This document shows positions 27,147 through 35,315 of a stretch of DNA of 64,000 nucleotides, one piece after another. The stretch comes from Gemmobacter serpentinus. GTDB taxonomy: Bacteria > Pseudomonadota > Alphaproteobacteria > Rhodobacterales > Rhodobacteraceae. Within the stretch, counting starts at the first letter, position 1, and the number at the start of each line of letters is the position of its first letter. The notes below the pieces were generated by a model that saw only the letters and a program-made list of their open reading frames with translations, searched no databases and was not told where the DNA came from. The DNA lies in assembly GCF_008973825.1 (NCBI RefSeq), contig NZ_WCHR01000004.1, positions 62,001 to 126,000 on the forward strand. Direction: 5' to 3'. A program made the position numbers and the translations under genes.

Positions 27147-28958
27147 ATGGGATCACATATTTTCGCGAGATTGCGCGGTTTCGGGCTGGCAATCCTGCTG
27201 GGGGCCACGGCTTTTCCCGCATGGGGCGACTCACCCTCGCCCGCAATCGCTATGTATGGCGCACCGGCCCTTCCACCTGATTTTGTGGCCCTGCCCTATG
27301 CCAATGCGGAAGCCCCCAAGGGTGGACGTATCATATTGGGAGAGCGGGCAAGTTTCGACAGTCTGAACCCGTTCATCGTGAAGGGCATCGCGCCTTCGCA
27401 GGTCTCCACCTTCACGGTCGAGACCCTGATGGGCCGGTCGCTGGATGAACCCTTCACGCTTTACGGTCTGCTGGCCGAATCGATCACCACCGACGAATCG
27501 CGCAACTATGCCGAATTCACCCTGCGGCCCGAGGCGCGGTTCTCGGATGGCAGCCCGGTCACTCCCGAAGATGTGATCTGGTCCTTCGAGGTTTTGGGCA
27601 CGGAAGGCCAGCCGCGCTATGCCACCGCCTGGTCCAAGATCGCCAAGGCCGAGGTGACGGGGCCGCGTTCGGTGCGCTTCACCTTCAATACGATGGACCG
27701 CGAATTGCCACTGGTCCTTGCCCTGCGCCCGATCCTGAAGAAAGCCCAGTGGGAGGGGCGCGAATTCGCCGAGGCCTCGCTGGAGATCCCGGTGGGCTCC
27801 GGCCCCTATGTGATCGATCGTTTCGAGGCCGGGCGCTATATTTCCTTCAGGCGCAACCCGGACTGGTGGGGGAAGGATCTGCCCTTCAACAAGGGCCTGC
27901 ACAATCTGGATGAGATCAGGATCGAATATTTCGGCGTCGATACCGCGCTGTTCGAGGCTTTCAAGGGCGGTGCCATCTCGGCCTTTCGCGAATTGAACCC
28001 GGCGAAATGGGCCAGCAATTTCGATTTCCCTGCGGTGAAATCCGGCGATGTGCTGAAGGCCGAGATCCCGCATCAGCGCCCCTCGGGGATCGAAGGCTTC
28101 GCCTTCAACACCCGCAAACCGCAATTCGCCGATTGGCGGGTGCGCGAGGCGCTGATCCTTGCCTTCAATTTCGAACTGGTGAACCAGACGCTGAACGGCG
28201 GTGCGCAGCCGCGCATCACCTCGTATTTCGGCAATTCCGTTCTGGGAATGCAGCCCGGTGCCCCGGCCAGCGCAAAGGCCCGGGCGCTGCTGGAACCCTT
28301 TGCTGCAAGCCTGCTGCCCGGCGCGCTGGACGGCTATGCCCTGCCGGTGGCCGAAGGCGAGGCCAACCGGCGCAACCTGCGGCAAGCCAACCGCCTGCTG
28401 GAAGAGGCGGGCTGGCAGATCACGGACGGCAAGCTGGTCGATGCATCGGGCCACCCTTTCCGCTTCGAGATCCTGCTGACGCAAGGCCAGGATGAGATGA
28501 TCGGCGCGGCGACGATCTATATCGAGGCGCTGAAGCGGCTTGGCATCGAGGCCTGGATCACCACAGTCGACAATGCGCAATACAAGGAGCGGGTGAACGA
28601 ATACCGCTTTGACATGACGCATTATATCCGTTCGCTTTCGCTTTCACCCGGCAATGAACAGACGCTCTATTGGGGGGCCAAGGGCGTGACCGAGCCCGGC
28701 ACCCGCAACTGGCCCGGCATCGACAGCCCGGCGGCGGATGCGATGATCGAGGCGATGCTGTCGGCGCGCAGCCCCGAAGATTTCGACGCGGCGGTCGAGG
28801 CGCTTGACCGCGTGTTGACAAGCGGACGCTATGTGATCCCGCTCTGGTTCAACAAAGTGTCCCGCATCGCTTGGCGCAAAGGGTTGCATTACCCCGAACG
28901 TCTGCCGATCTATGGCGACTGGCCGGGTTGGCAACCCGAGGTCTGGTGGGCAGAATAG
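27147..28958 (+). CDS. ABC transporter extracellular peptide-binding protein (YejA-like, SBP family 5)
   Basis: A 603-aa periplasmic solute-binding protein. The signal peptide contains FARLRGFGLAILLGATAFPA and ends at about WGD, residue 28. AEAPKGGRIILGERASFDSL, TLRPEARFSDGSPVTPEDVI and GSGPYVIDRFEAGRYISF are family-5 blocks. RNPDWWGKDLP and the length are most like YejA-type proteins that bind oligopeptides or microcin C-like peptides. No permease or ATPase gene follows in this window, so its partners lie elsewhere. ATG 27147 has AAGGA upstream. Confidence 0.88.
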   Translation: MGSHIFARLRGFGLAILLGATAFPAWGDSPSPAIAMYGAPALPPDFVALPYANAEAPKGGRIILGERASFDSLNPFIVKGIAPSQVSTFTVETLMGRSLDEPFTLYGLLAESITTDESRNYAEFTLRPEARFSDGSPVTPEDVIWSFEVLGTEGQPRYATAWSKIAKAEVTGPRSVRFTFNTMDRELPLVLALRPILKKAQWEGREFAEASLEIPVGSGPYVIDRFEAGRYISFRRNPDWWGKDLPFNKGLHNLDEIRIEYFGVDTALFEAFKGGAISAFRELNPAKWASNFDFPAVKSGDVLKAEIPHQRPSGIEGFAFNTRKPQFADWRVREALILAFNFELVNQTLNGGAQPRITSYFGNSVLGMQPGAPASAKARALLEPFAASLLPGALDGYALPVAEGEANRRNLRQANRLLEEAGWQITDGKLVDASGHPFRFEILLTQGQDEMIGAATIYIEALKRLGIEAWITTVDNAQYKERVNEYRFDMTHYIRSLSLSPGNEQTLYWGAKGVTEPGTRNWPGIDSPAADAMIEAMLSARSPEDFDAAVEALDRVLTSGRYVIPLWFNKVSRIAWRKGLHYPERLPIYGDWPGWQPEVWWAE

Positions 28959-29032
28959 ACCGCGACAGATGCCCGGGCGGAACGGCGCCCGGGTTCCCGA
29001 CCCAGAAACGAAACAGACGACGAGGCCGAGAC

Positions 29033-29155
29033 ATGACCAGACCGCTGATCCTTGCCGCCGCCCTGCTGGCGCTGCTGGCTGGCTGCAACACCGTCGATGG
29101 CGTCGGGCGCGATATCTCCGGTGGCGCGAACCGCGTCGCGGGCTGGATCGGCTGA
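29033..29155 (+). CDS. Entericidin A/B-family small lipoprotein
   Basis: A 40-aa precursor. The signal sequence MTRPLILAAALLALLAGCNT has a lipobox LLAGC, and the mature peptide VDGVGRDISGGANRVAGWIG matches the entericidin pattern (CNTVxGxGxDIxxxG). Family members are tiny outer-membrane lipoproteins; in E. coli they form a lysis-related antidote/toxin pair, but most homologues are uncharacterised. A CGAGG site precedes ATG 29033. It follows the solute-binding-protein gene by 74 bp on the same strand and meets the kinase gene tail to tail. Confidence 0.8.
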   Translation: MTRPLILAAALLALLAGCNTVDGVGRDISGGANRVAGWIG

Positions 29156-29162
29156 GGCCTGT

Positions 29163-30578
29163 TCAGCCGGGCATGGGGGCTGGGCTGCTGCGCCTGCGGA
29201 TCACCGTGACCGAGCAATGCGCCTCGGCCACCACCTGCGCCGAGACCGATCCCAGATAGCGCCGCGTGGTCGAATGGCCGCGTGCCCCCATCAGGATATG
29301 ATCGACATTGTTGTGACGGGCATAATCGATGATGGCGGCGGCCGGATCGGTGTTTTCCAGCACCGAGAAGGTCAGACGCTCATCGCCAAGCGCGATCCCG
29401 TCCGACCAGTGGCGCAGACCGACAAGGCGCGCGACATGCAGATGCTGCCCCGCCTCGTCCAGACCGGAATCGATGGTGATGCGGCTGGTCTTGATGACAT
29501 TAACGCAAGCCACCCTGATATCGGGCTCGGTCACCAACATGCGCTGAACATTGTCGCGCAAGAGATCGGCCAGCGCCTCCATCTCTGGCGACAGATCCAC
29601 CGCCACCAGCAGGATGGGGGCCTTGGCGATCTGCGATTGCACGCTGGCGGGGGCGGCAAAGCGTTTGATCCCGCGCATCTGCCGCCAGCGGTGCCAGACC
29701 ACGCGCCAATTGTCCTGCACCAGTTTCAGCCCGCGCGCTGTGACCTTCACCTGCGCCGGGTGCATCAGGTCGAACGCGATCTGCCCGGCGGTCTGGTAAC
29801 GCCTGGTCGGATCGACCTCCAGCGCGCGCAGGATGATTTCTTGCAGCCATTCCGGGATCGCCGGATTCAGCGCACGCGGCGGCACCGGGTCTTTCCACAG
29901 GCGCGGGCGCACCCGGCGCAGGGTTTCGGGCTTGCCGAAGGGCAGCTTGCCGGTTGCCGCCTGATAGATCATCGCGCCCAGTGCGAAGATGTCCGATCGC
30001 GGATCGTTGCGTGCGCCCAGATATTGCTCCGGCGCGATATAGGGGAATGTCCCCATCGGAATGGTGAATTCTTCCGCCAGCAGATCCGGCAGCCGGTCAT
30101 TGCGCGACAGGCCATAATCGATCAGAACCATCTCGCCATCGGGGCGCTGGAGCACATTCTCGGGCTTCAGATCAAGATGGATCACCTGCTGGCTGTGCAG
30201 ATCATGCAGCGCATCGGCCATGCGGGCCGCAAGTTCGATCAGATCCGATATCGCAAAGGGGGCCTGCCGGAACCGCAACAGAAGGGAATCGCCCGGGATG
30301 CGTTCAGTCACCACATAGGGCATCACCGCGAAATCGCCGATGCCGTAGACGCGCGGCACATGCACCCCTTCCAGGCGCGGCAGGATCATCTGCTCCACCT
30401 CGAAGCCCACGATGGTCGGGCCATCATCGCCATCCAGGATCTTCGGCACCTTCATCACCATGGGCGTGGCATGGTCGGGATGCGTCACCTCCCAGATGGT
30501 GGCAAAGCCGCCCTCATGCAGCTTGTCGCCAAGGGTGAAGCCATCAATCTGCAAACCGCTCTGGGGGCGTGTCTTCAT
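29163..30578 (-). CDS. Ser/Thr protein kinase fused to a universal stress protein domain
   Basis: A 471-aa soluble protein. The kinase domain covers residues about 14-280: Gly-rich loop LHEGGFATIWE (20-30), Lys43 in MVMKVPK, catalytic loop HLDLKPENVL (Asp136; HLD instead of HRD) and metal-binding LIDYGLS (Asp154; DYG instead of DFG). An APE-like segment reads IAPEQYLGA and is followed by DPRSDIFALG. Catalytic residues are kept, so it is probably active. Residues about 325-465 form a Usp domain ending in DHILMGARGHSTTRRYLGSV, whose GxxGH-type loop suggests ATP binding. ATG 30578 is chosen because upstream residues overlap the phosphatase gene. It lies 4 bp after that gene. Confidence 0.88.
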   Translation of the reverse strand: MKTRPQSGLQIDGFTLGDKLHEGGFATIWEVTHPDHATPMVMKVPKILDGDDGPTIVGFEVEQMILPRLEGVHVPRVYGIGDFAVMPYVVTERIPGDSLLLRFRQAPFAISDLIELAARMADALHDLHSQQVIHLDLKPENVLQRPDGEMVLIDYGLSRNDRLPDLLAEEFTIPMGTFPYIAPEQYLGARNDPRSDIFALGAMIYQAATGKLPFGKPETLRRVRPRLWKDPVPPRALNPAIPEWLQEIILRALEVDPTRRYQTAGQIAFDLMHPAQVKVTARGLKLVQDNWRVVWHRWRQMRGIKRFAAPASVQSQIAKAPILLVAVDLSPEMEALADLLRDNVQRMLVTEPDIRVACVNVIKTSRITIDSGLDEAGQHLHVARLVGLRHWSDGIALGDERLTFSVLENTDPAAAIIDYARHNNVDHILMGARGHSTTRRYLGSVSAQVVAEAHCSVTVIRRRSSPAPMPG

Positions 30579-30582
30579 CGGT

Positions 30583-31326
30583 TTACGCCCCCGCATGAAG
30601 GCGCATGGCCAGGCTTTCGGGCAGGCCTGCTGCGCGCAGTTTCGCCACCGTGGCGGCGGTGTCATAGGGCACGCGGCAATAGGTCAGCTCGTTCAGCACG
30701 CTGTCATACAGCGCCCATCCCGCCAGCGGCCGCCCGTCGCGGGGCTGGCCGACCGAGCCCACCACCGCAAGCCAGCGGCGCGACCGGATCAGCGGAAAGC
30801 CCGCCCCCGCAATCACCCGCTGCTCGCGCACCCGGCCAGACATGTCATGGCTGTAAAGCTGCGGCACATGGACATGGCCGCAAAAGATCACCCGCGCATC
30901 CGAGACCCGGAAGGACGGCATCGCCCGCGCGGCTGAGGTCACATAGATCCAGTCTGCGCTGTCATGCGCGCTGGCATGGACGAACAGCAGGTCGTCCTCA
31001 CGCAGCTTCAGCGGCTGGCGGGTCAGAAACTCGGTCTGGGCTGCATCAAGGCGCGGGCGGGTCCAGTTGATGGCGCGCCGCGCGGTGATGTTCAGATCCG
31101 CCGCCGGATCGGTCAGCGCCGCATCATGATTGCCAAGCACCAGCCTGGCCCCCGCCTCGACCAAGGCGCGCACCTTGTCTGTGCACCATTCCGGGTCGGG
31201 GCCGTAACCCACCACATCCCCAAGGATGACGATCCGTTCTGCCCGGCGCTGCGCCACATCGTTCAGCACAGCGGTCAGCGCCTCACGATTGGCGTGAATA
31301 TCGGTCAGAATTGCAAATCGTGTCAC
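30583..31326 (-). CDS. Calcineurin-like metallophosphoesterase
   Basis: A 247-aa protein of the YfcE/PrpE-like type. The metal-binding blocks are FAILTDIHANREAL (DxH), IVILGDVVGYGPDPEW (GD), LVLGNHDAAL (GNHD) and VIFCGHVHVPQLY (GHxH), a complete dinuclear-metal site. The start is GTG at 31326. It is immediately upstream of the kinase-Usp gene on the same strand. A kinase/phosphatase pair is suggestive, but calcineurin-like enzymes of this type also cleave nucleotides or phosphodiesters, so the substrate is open. Confidence 0.88.
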   Translation of the reverse strand: MTRFAILTDIHANREALTAVLNDVAQRRAERIVILGDVVGYGPDPEWCTDKVRALVEAGARLVLGNHDAALTDPAADLNITARRAINWTRPRLDAAQTEFLTRQPLKLREDDLLFVHASAHDSADWIYVTSAARAMPSFRVSDARVIFCGHVHVPQLYSHDMSGRVREQRVIAGAGFPLIRSRRWLAVVGSVGQPRDGRPLAGWALYDSVLNELTYCRVPYDTAATVAKLRAAGLPESLAMRLHAGA

Positions 31327-31547
31327 GCAGATCCCCCACGCAGATCCCCCGAGGGGGCCGACGCCCTTTCGGCCAGATCAGCCGATTTTTGGCCAAACTA
31401 ACCGCCTGCCGGGCCTGCGACAATCGCACGCATCTGCGGCGCATCGCCACTGGCCCCAGACAGCGGGCGAAGACGGGTGCGTGGAGGGGTGGAGGGGCCT
31501 GCCGGCCTTGCTTGCGTCAACCGGCTTCGGAGCATAGGGTCCGCCCC

Positions 31548-33074
31548 ATGCTGTCGATCACAGAACCTGATTTCGCCCTGCCGGTCCTTCCGGCCTCATT
31601 CAATCTTGCCGAGCATGTGCTGGCAAAGGGCATGGATGCGCCGGACCGGATCGCGATGCAGATCCTGAAACTGTCGGGGGCCGAACGCTGGAGCTATGCG
31701 CGCCTGATCGCTGCCCTGCGCGGTGTGGCGGGGCTGTTGCAGGCGCAGGGCTTGCAGCCGGGTGAGCGGGTGCTGCTGCGCCTTGGCAATCAGCCGGAAT
31801 TTCCGCTGGCCTTTCTGGGGGCGATTGCCGCCGGTCTGGTGCCGGTGCCGACATCGGCACAGCTGACCGCGCCGGAGATCACCGCGATGGCCGCCCCGCT
31901 TGAACCCGCGCTCGTGATTGCGGCAGAGGGGATTGCCCTGCCCGATCACCCCGCCCCGGTGCTGGCGGCCCGCGACCTGCGCCAGGCCGAGACCCTGCCA
32001 CCGGGCGACTGGCATCGCGGCGATGCCGAACGTCCGGCCTATATCGTCTTTACCTCTGGCACCTCCGGGCAGCCGCAGGCGGTGGTCCATGCCCATCGGG
32101 CAATCCTTGGTCGCGCGCCGATGCATCACGGCTGGGAGGGGCTGGTGCCAGAGGATCGCCTGCTTCATGCCGGGGCCTTCAACTGGACCTATACGCTCGG
32201 CACCGGGTTGCTGGACCCCTGGACGGTGGGCGCGACCGCGCTGATCCCCGGGCCGGGGATCACGCCCGCGCAATTGCCGCTGCTGCTGAAACGCTTTGAT
32301 GCGACCATATTGGCGGCAGCCCCCGGTGTGATCCGCCAGATGCTGCGCGCGCCCCTGCCCGCCTTGCCCAAATTGCGGCACGGGCTGGTCGCGGGGGAAA
32401 GTCTGGTGCCTGACCTGCGTGCCCGGTGGCAGGCGATGACCGGCACTGATCTGCATGAGGCGCTCGGCATGTCGGAATGTTCCACCTTCATCTCGGGTAG
32501 CCCGGCCCGCCCCGCGCCGGATGGTCATATCGGCTATGCCCAGCCGGGGCGCTACATCGCGGTGCTGGATGCGGTCGGCGATCCGGTGCCGCGCGGCACG
32601 GTCGGGGAACTTGCCGTTTCAGTCACCGATCCCGGTCTGATGCTGGGCTATCTTGAGGCGCCAGAGGCGACAGAGGCACGGCAGAAAAACGGCTGGTTCC
32701 TGACCGGCGATCTGGTGGCGATGCGCGCGGATGGCGCGCTAAGCTATCAGGGCCGCGCCGATGACCAGATGAATCCGGGCGGCTTTCGCGTATCCCCACA
32801 AGAGGTGGAGGCGGTGCTGGCCGGCCTGCCCGATCTGGCCGAATGCGCGGTGGCCGAGGTCGAGGTGCAACCGGGTGTCAGGGTCATTGCCTGTTTCTTT
32901 ACCGCACAGACCACCGATACCCCTGTGCAGATCGAGAGACTTTCGGCCTTTGCGGCGGATCGGCTCGCCCGCTACAAGCAACCCCGTATCTGGCAAGAGG
33001 TCGCAGCCCTTCCGCGCAATGCCAATGGCAAGCTGAACCGCCGCGCCCTGCCCATGCTCTGGACCCCGACATGA
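31548..33074 (+). CDS. AMP-binding acyl-CoA ligase (benzoate-CoA ligase-like)
   Basis: A 508-aa adenylate-forming enzyme that activates a carboxylic acid to an acyl-CoA. AYIVFTSGTSGQPQAVVHAH is the P-loop motif, HEALGMSECSTFIS the A5 region, WFLTGDLVAMRADGALSYQG the A7 Asp, and PRNANGKLNRRAL holds the C-terminal catalytic Lys. LVAGESLVP and NPGGFRVSPQEVEAVL resemble benzoate/aryl-acid ligases. The substrate is unknown. The frame is open upstream, but ATG 31548 begins recognisable sequence. The stop overlaps the DsbA-like gene (ATGA). Confidence 0.88.
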   Translation: MLSITEPDFALPVLPASFNLAEHVLAKGMDAPDRIAMQILKLSGAERWSYARLIAALRGVAGLLQAQGLQPGERVLLRLGNQPEFPLAFLGAIAAGLVPVPTSAQLTAPEITAMAAPLEPALVIAAEGIALPDHPAPVLAARDLRQAETLPPGDWHRGDAERPAYIVFTSGTSGQPQAVVHAHRAILGRAPMHHGWEGLVPEDRLLHAGAFNWTYTLGTGLLDPWTVGATALIPGPGITPAQLPLLLKRFDATILAAAPGVIRQMLRAPLPALPKLRHGLVAGESLVPDLRARWQAMTGTDLHEALGMSECSTFISGSPARPAPDGHIGYAQPGRYIAVLDAVGDPVPRGTVGELAVSVTDPGLMLGYLEAPEATEARQKNGWFLTGDLVAMRADGALSYQGRADDQMNPGGFRVSPQEVEAVLAGLPDLAECAVAEVEVQPGVRVIACFFTAQTTDTPVQIERLSAFAADRLARYKQPRIWQEVAALPRNANGKLNRRALPMLWTPT

Positions 33075-33739
33075 TCCGTCTCGACATCTTTTCCGATCCC
33101 GTTTGCCCGTGGTGCTATCTGGGCAAGACCAATCTTGACCGCGCGCTGGAGCGCCACCCCGAACACCCCTTTGCCATTGAATGGCATCCGTTCCAACTGG
33201 CACCCAATATGCCGAGGCAAGGCGTCGACCGGGGCCAATACCTGCTGTCGATCTTTGGCACCCAGCAACGCACGGTCGAGGCGCATCTGCGTCTGGCCGA
33301 GCTGGGGCGCGCCGCTGGCCTTGAGTTCAACTTCGAAGCCATCAAGACCGCGCCCAATACCTTTGACGCACATCGCCTGATCTATTGGGCCGGGCTTGAG
33401 GGGCGGCAGACCGCCATGGTCTCCACCCTGTTCCGCGCCTATTGGCGCGAGGGGCGCGATATTGGCGATCCGGAGACGCTGTGCGATCTGGCGGCGGGTG
33501 TCGGGCTGGACCGCGCGATGATCTCGCGCCTGATCTACAGCGATGCCGATACCGAGGCGCTGCGCGCCCGCGAGGCTCATGCCCGCGAACGCGGCATCGG
33601 TGCCGTGCCCACCTTTATCGTGGCCGATACCCATGCGCTTTCGGGCGCGCAACCGCCCGAACTTTGGGATCAGGTGATCGAGGAACTGACGGCGCAAAGC
33701 CGCGCCACGGACCGCACCTCGGAAGGACAAGACGAATGA
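33071..33739 (+). CDS. DsbA-family (FrnE-like) thioredoxin-fold oxidoreductase
   Basis: A 222-aa cytosolic protein without a signal peptide. IRLDIFSDPVCPWCYLGKTN has the FrnE-type CPWC active site. EWHPFQLAPNMPRQG and the cis-Pro segment IGAVPTFIVADTHALSGAQP complete the fold. Relatives include FrnE of polyketide clusters and 2-hydroxychromene-2-carboxylate isomerase. It overlaps both neighbours by ATGA and so is coupled to an acyl-CoA ligase and an efflux pump. Redox or isomerase activity on an aromatic compound is inference. Confidence 0.88.
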   Translation: MIRLDIFSDPVCPWCYLGKTNLDRALERHPEHPFAIEWHPFQLAPNMPRQGVDRGQYLLSIFGTQQRTVEAHLRLAELGRAAGLEFNFEAIKTAPNTFDAHRLIYWAGLEGRQTAMVSTLFRAYWREGRDIGDPETLCDLAAGVGLDRAMISRLIYSDADTEALRAREAHARERGIGAVPTFIVADTHALSGAQPPELWDQVIEELTAQSRATDRTSEGQDE

Positions 33740-34935
33740 CGACGCAATCCCGGGTCTCGATGACCGAGTTCATCGCGATGATCGCGATGCTCTTCGCGGT
33801 CGTCGCCTTTTGCATTGATGCCATGTTGCCCGCCCTGCCGCAGATCGCACAGGAATTGACGCCAGATGCGCCAAACCGCGCGCAGTTGATGGTGACCAGC
33901 TTTGTGCTGGGCATGGGGGTCGGCACGCTGTTTGCCGGACCCTTGTCGGACAGTCTGGGCCGCAAGCCGGTCATCCTTGGCGGGGCCGCAATCTCCATTC
34001 TGGCCGCCTATGCCGCAACGCTGGGGCAAAGCCTTGAGGCCGTGCTGGCGGCCCGTGTGGTGCAGGGCCTGGGCGTGGCCGGACCGCGCGTGGTGTCAAT
34101 CGCACTGGTGCGGGATCTGTATAAAGGCCGCGAGATGGCCCGCGTGGTCAGCTTTGCCATGATGATCTTCACGCTGGTGCCCGCCGTGGCACCGCTTGCG
34201 GGCAGCATCATCATCGCCGATTTCGGTTGGCGCGGCATCTTCATCGCCTGCATCCTGTTCGTGGTTGTGGCGCTGACCTGGCTGACGATCCGCCAGCCCG
34301 AGACCCTGCCACGCGCGGCGCGCCGCCCGTTGCAGGCGGCAGCCCTGATGTCAGCCCTGCGCGAAGTGATGACCACCAAGGTCGTGGTCATCTCCATCGC
34401 GGTGCAGACGCTGTGCTTCGGCGTGTTGTTTGGCACGCTGTCCAGCACCCAGCAGGTGTTCGACGAATCCTTTGGGCGCGGTGACAGCTTCCCGTTCTGG
34501 TTCGCATTGATTGCCGTGATGTCGGCCAGTGCCAGCATGATCAACGCAGCCCTCGTGGTGCGGCTGGGGATGCGGCGGCTGGTGCAGGCCACCCTGCGCG
34601 TTCAGGTCGTCCTGTCACTGGGATTTGGCCTGCTCTGGCTCGGCGATGTGCTGCCGCCCGCCATGATGTTCCCGGTCTATATCGGCTGGACCACCACGGT
34701 CTTCATGATGGCGGGCTTGACGCTTGGCAATCTGAATGCGCTGGCGCTGGAGCCTTTGGGCCATATTGCCGGGATGGCGGCCTCTGTCAGTGGGGCGCTG
34801 GCCACGGTGCTGGCGGTGGCGATCGCGGCCCCGCTGGGGCTGGCCTTTGACGGGACGCCGGTGCCGCTGGCCTTTGGCGTCTTCGGTCTGACCTTGCTTG
34901 GATCGATTCTGATGCTGGCGCTGCCCAAACGCTGA
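33736..34935 (+). CDS. Multidrug efflux MFS transporter (Bcr/CflA family)
   Basis: A 399-aa protein with twelve predicted membrane helices. FCIDAMLPALPQIAQEL, GPLSDSLGRKPVILGG (MFS motif A), GLGVAGPRVVSIALVRDLY (motif C region) and FTLVPAVAPLAGSIII are typical Bcr/CflA drug:proton antiporter segments. ATG 33736 overlaps the DsbA-like stop. Third gene of a tightly coupled ligase/oxidoreductase/exporter operon. Confidence 0.92.
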   Translation: MTTQSRVSMTEFIAMIAMLFAVVAFCIDAMLPALPQIAQELTPDAPNRAQLMVTSFVLGMGVGTLFAGPLSDSLGRKPVILGGAAISILAAYAATLGQSLEAVLAARVVQGLGVAGPRVVSIALVRDLYKGREMARVVSFAMMIFTLVPAVAPLAGSIIIADFGWRGIFIACILFVVVALTWLTIRQPETLPRAARRPLQAAALMSALREVMTTKVVVISIAVQTLCFGVLFGTLSSTQQVFDESFGRGDSFPFWFALIAVMSASASMINAALVVRLGMRRLVQATLRVQVVLSLGFGLLWLGDVLPPAMMFPVYIGWTTTVFMMAGLTLGNLNALALEPLGHIAGMAASVSGALATVLAVAIAAPLGLAFDGTPVPLAFGVFGLTLLGSILMLALPKR

Positions 34936-35315
34936 TCGGGATCCAATTCATGGAAATCATCGGGGACGGGTTCAGGCGAATCCGTCCCCGATTGATTCTC
35001 GCGCAAGATGAACTGGGCAGGAATTGCGGCAGTTTCGCAGCCTTTGCCTTAATTGACCCGGCATACGCTGGGTAAAACAAGGGCCCTGCCGCTATGCAGC
35101 ACAGAAATTCCGATCTTCACGCGGGATTTCCAGGCAGAAATCACAACTTTGGGCTGCTTTTTTCATTTTCGCGCAAAGGCAGGCATCGCGCCGAATTGTC
35201 CCGTGAATTCCGCGGCTTTGTCCGTCTCACGTCGGTTTTATGCCACAAATGAACGGTTAATCCTGATCCCAGAAAACGCGAAACCTTCACGACTTTGCAC
35301 AAAAAGGGACAGACC
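34936..35315. other. Intergenic region, MFS gene to RTX gene
   Basis: 380 bp. After the hairpin at 34959-34992 the remainder is AT-richer than its surroundings, as expected of a promoter region for the RTX gene. No -35/-10 pair with good spacing stands out, and there is no ORF with a ribosome site. Confidence 0.6.
34959..34992 (+). terminator. Hairpin after the Bcr/CflA gene
   Basis: An 11-bp stem, ATCGGGGACGG (34959-34969) with CCGTCCCCGAT (34982-34992), 12-nt loop, followed by TGATTCTC. It can be extended by a further AATC/GATT pairing with one bulge. Confidence 0.6.

Noticed and set aside
29052-31070. 672-codon plus-strand frame opposite the kinase and phosphatase genes
   Set aside because: Spans two genuine genes on the other strand, has no recognisable motif and is composed like an antisense frame.
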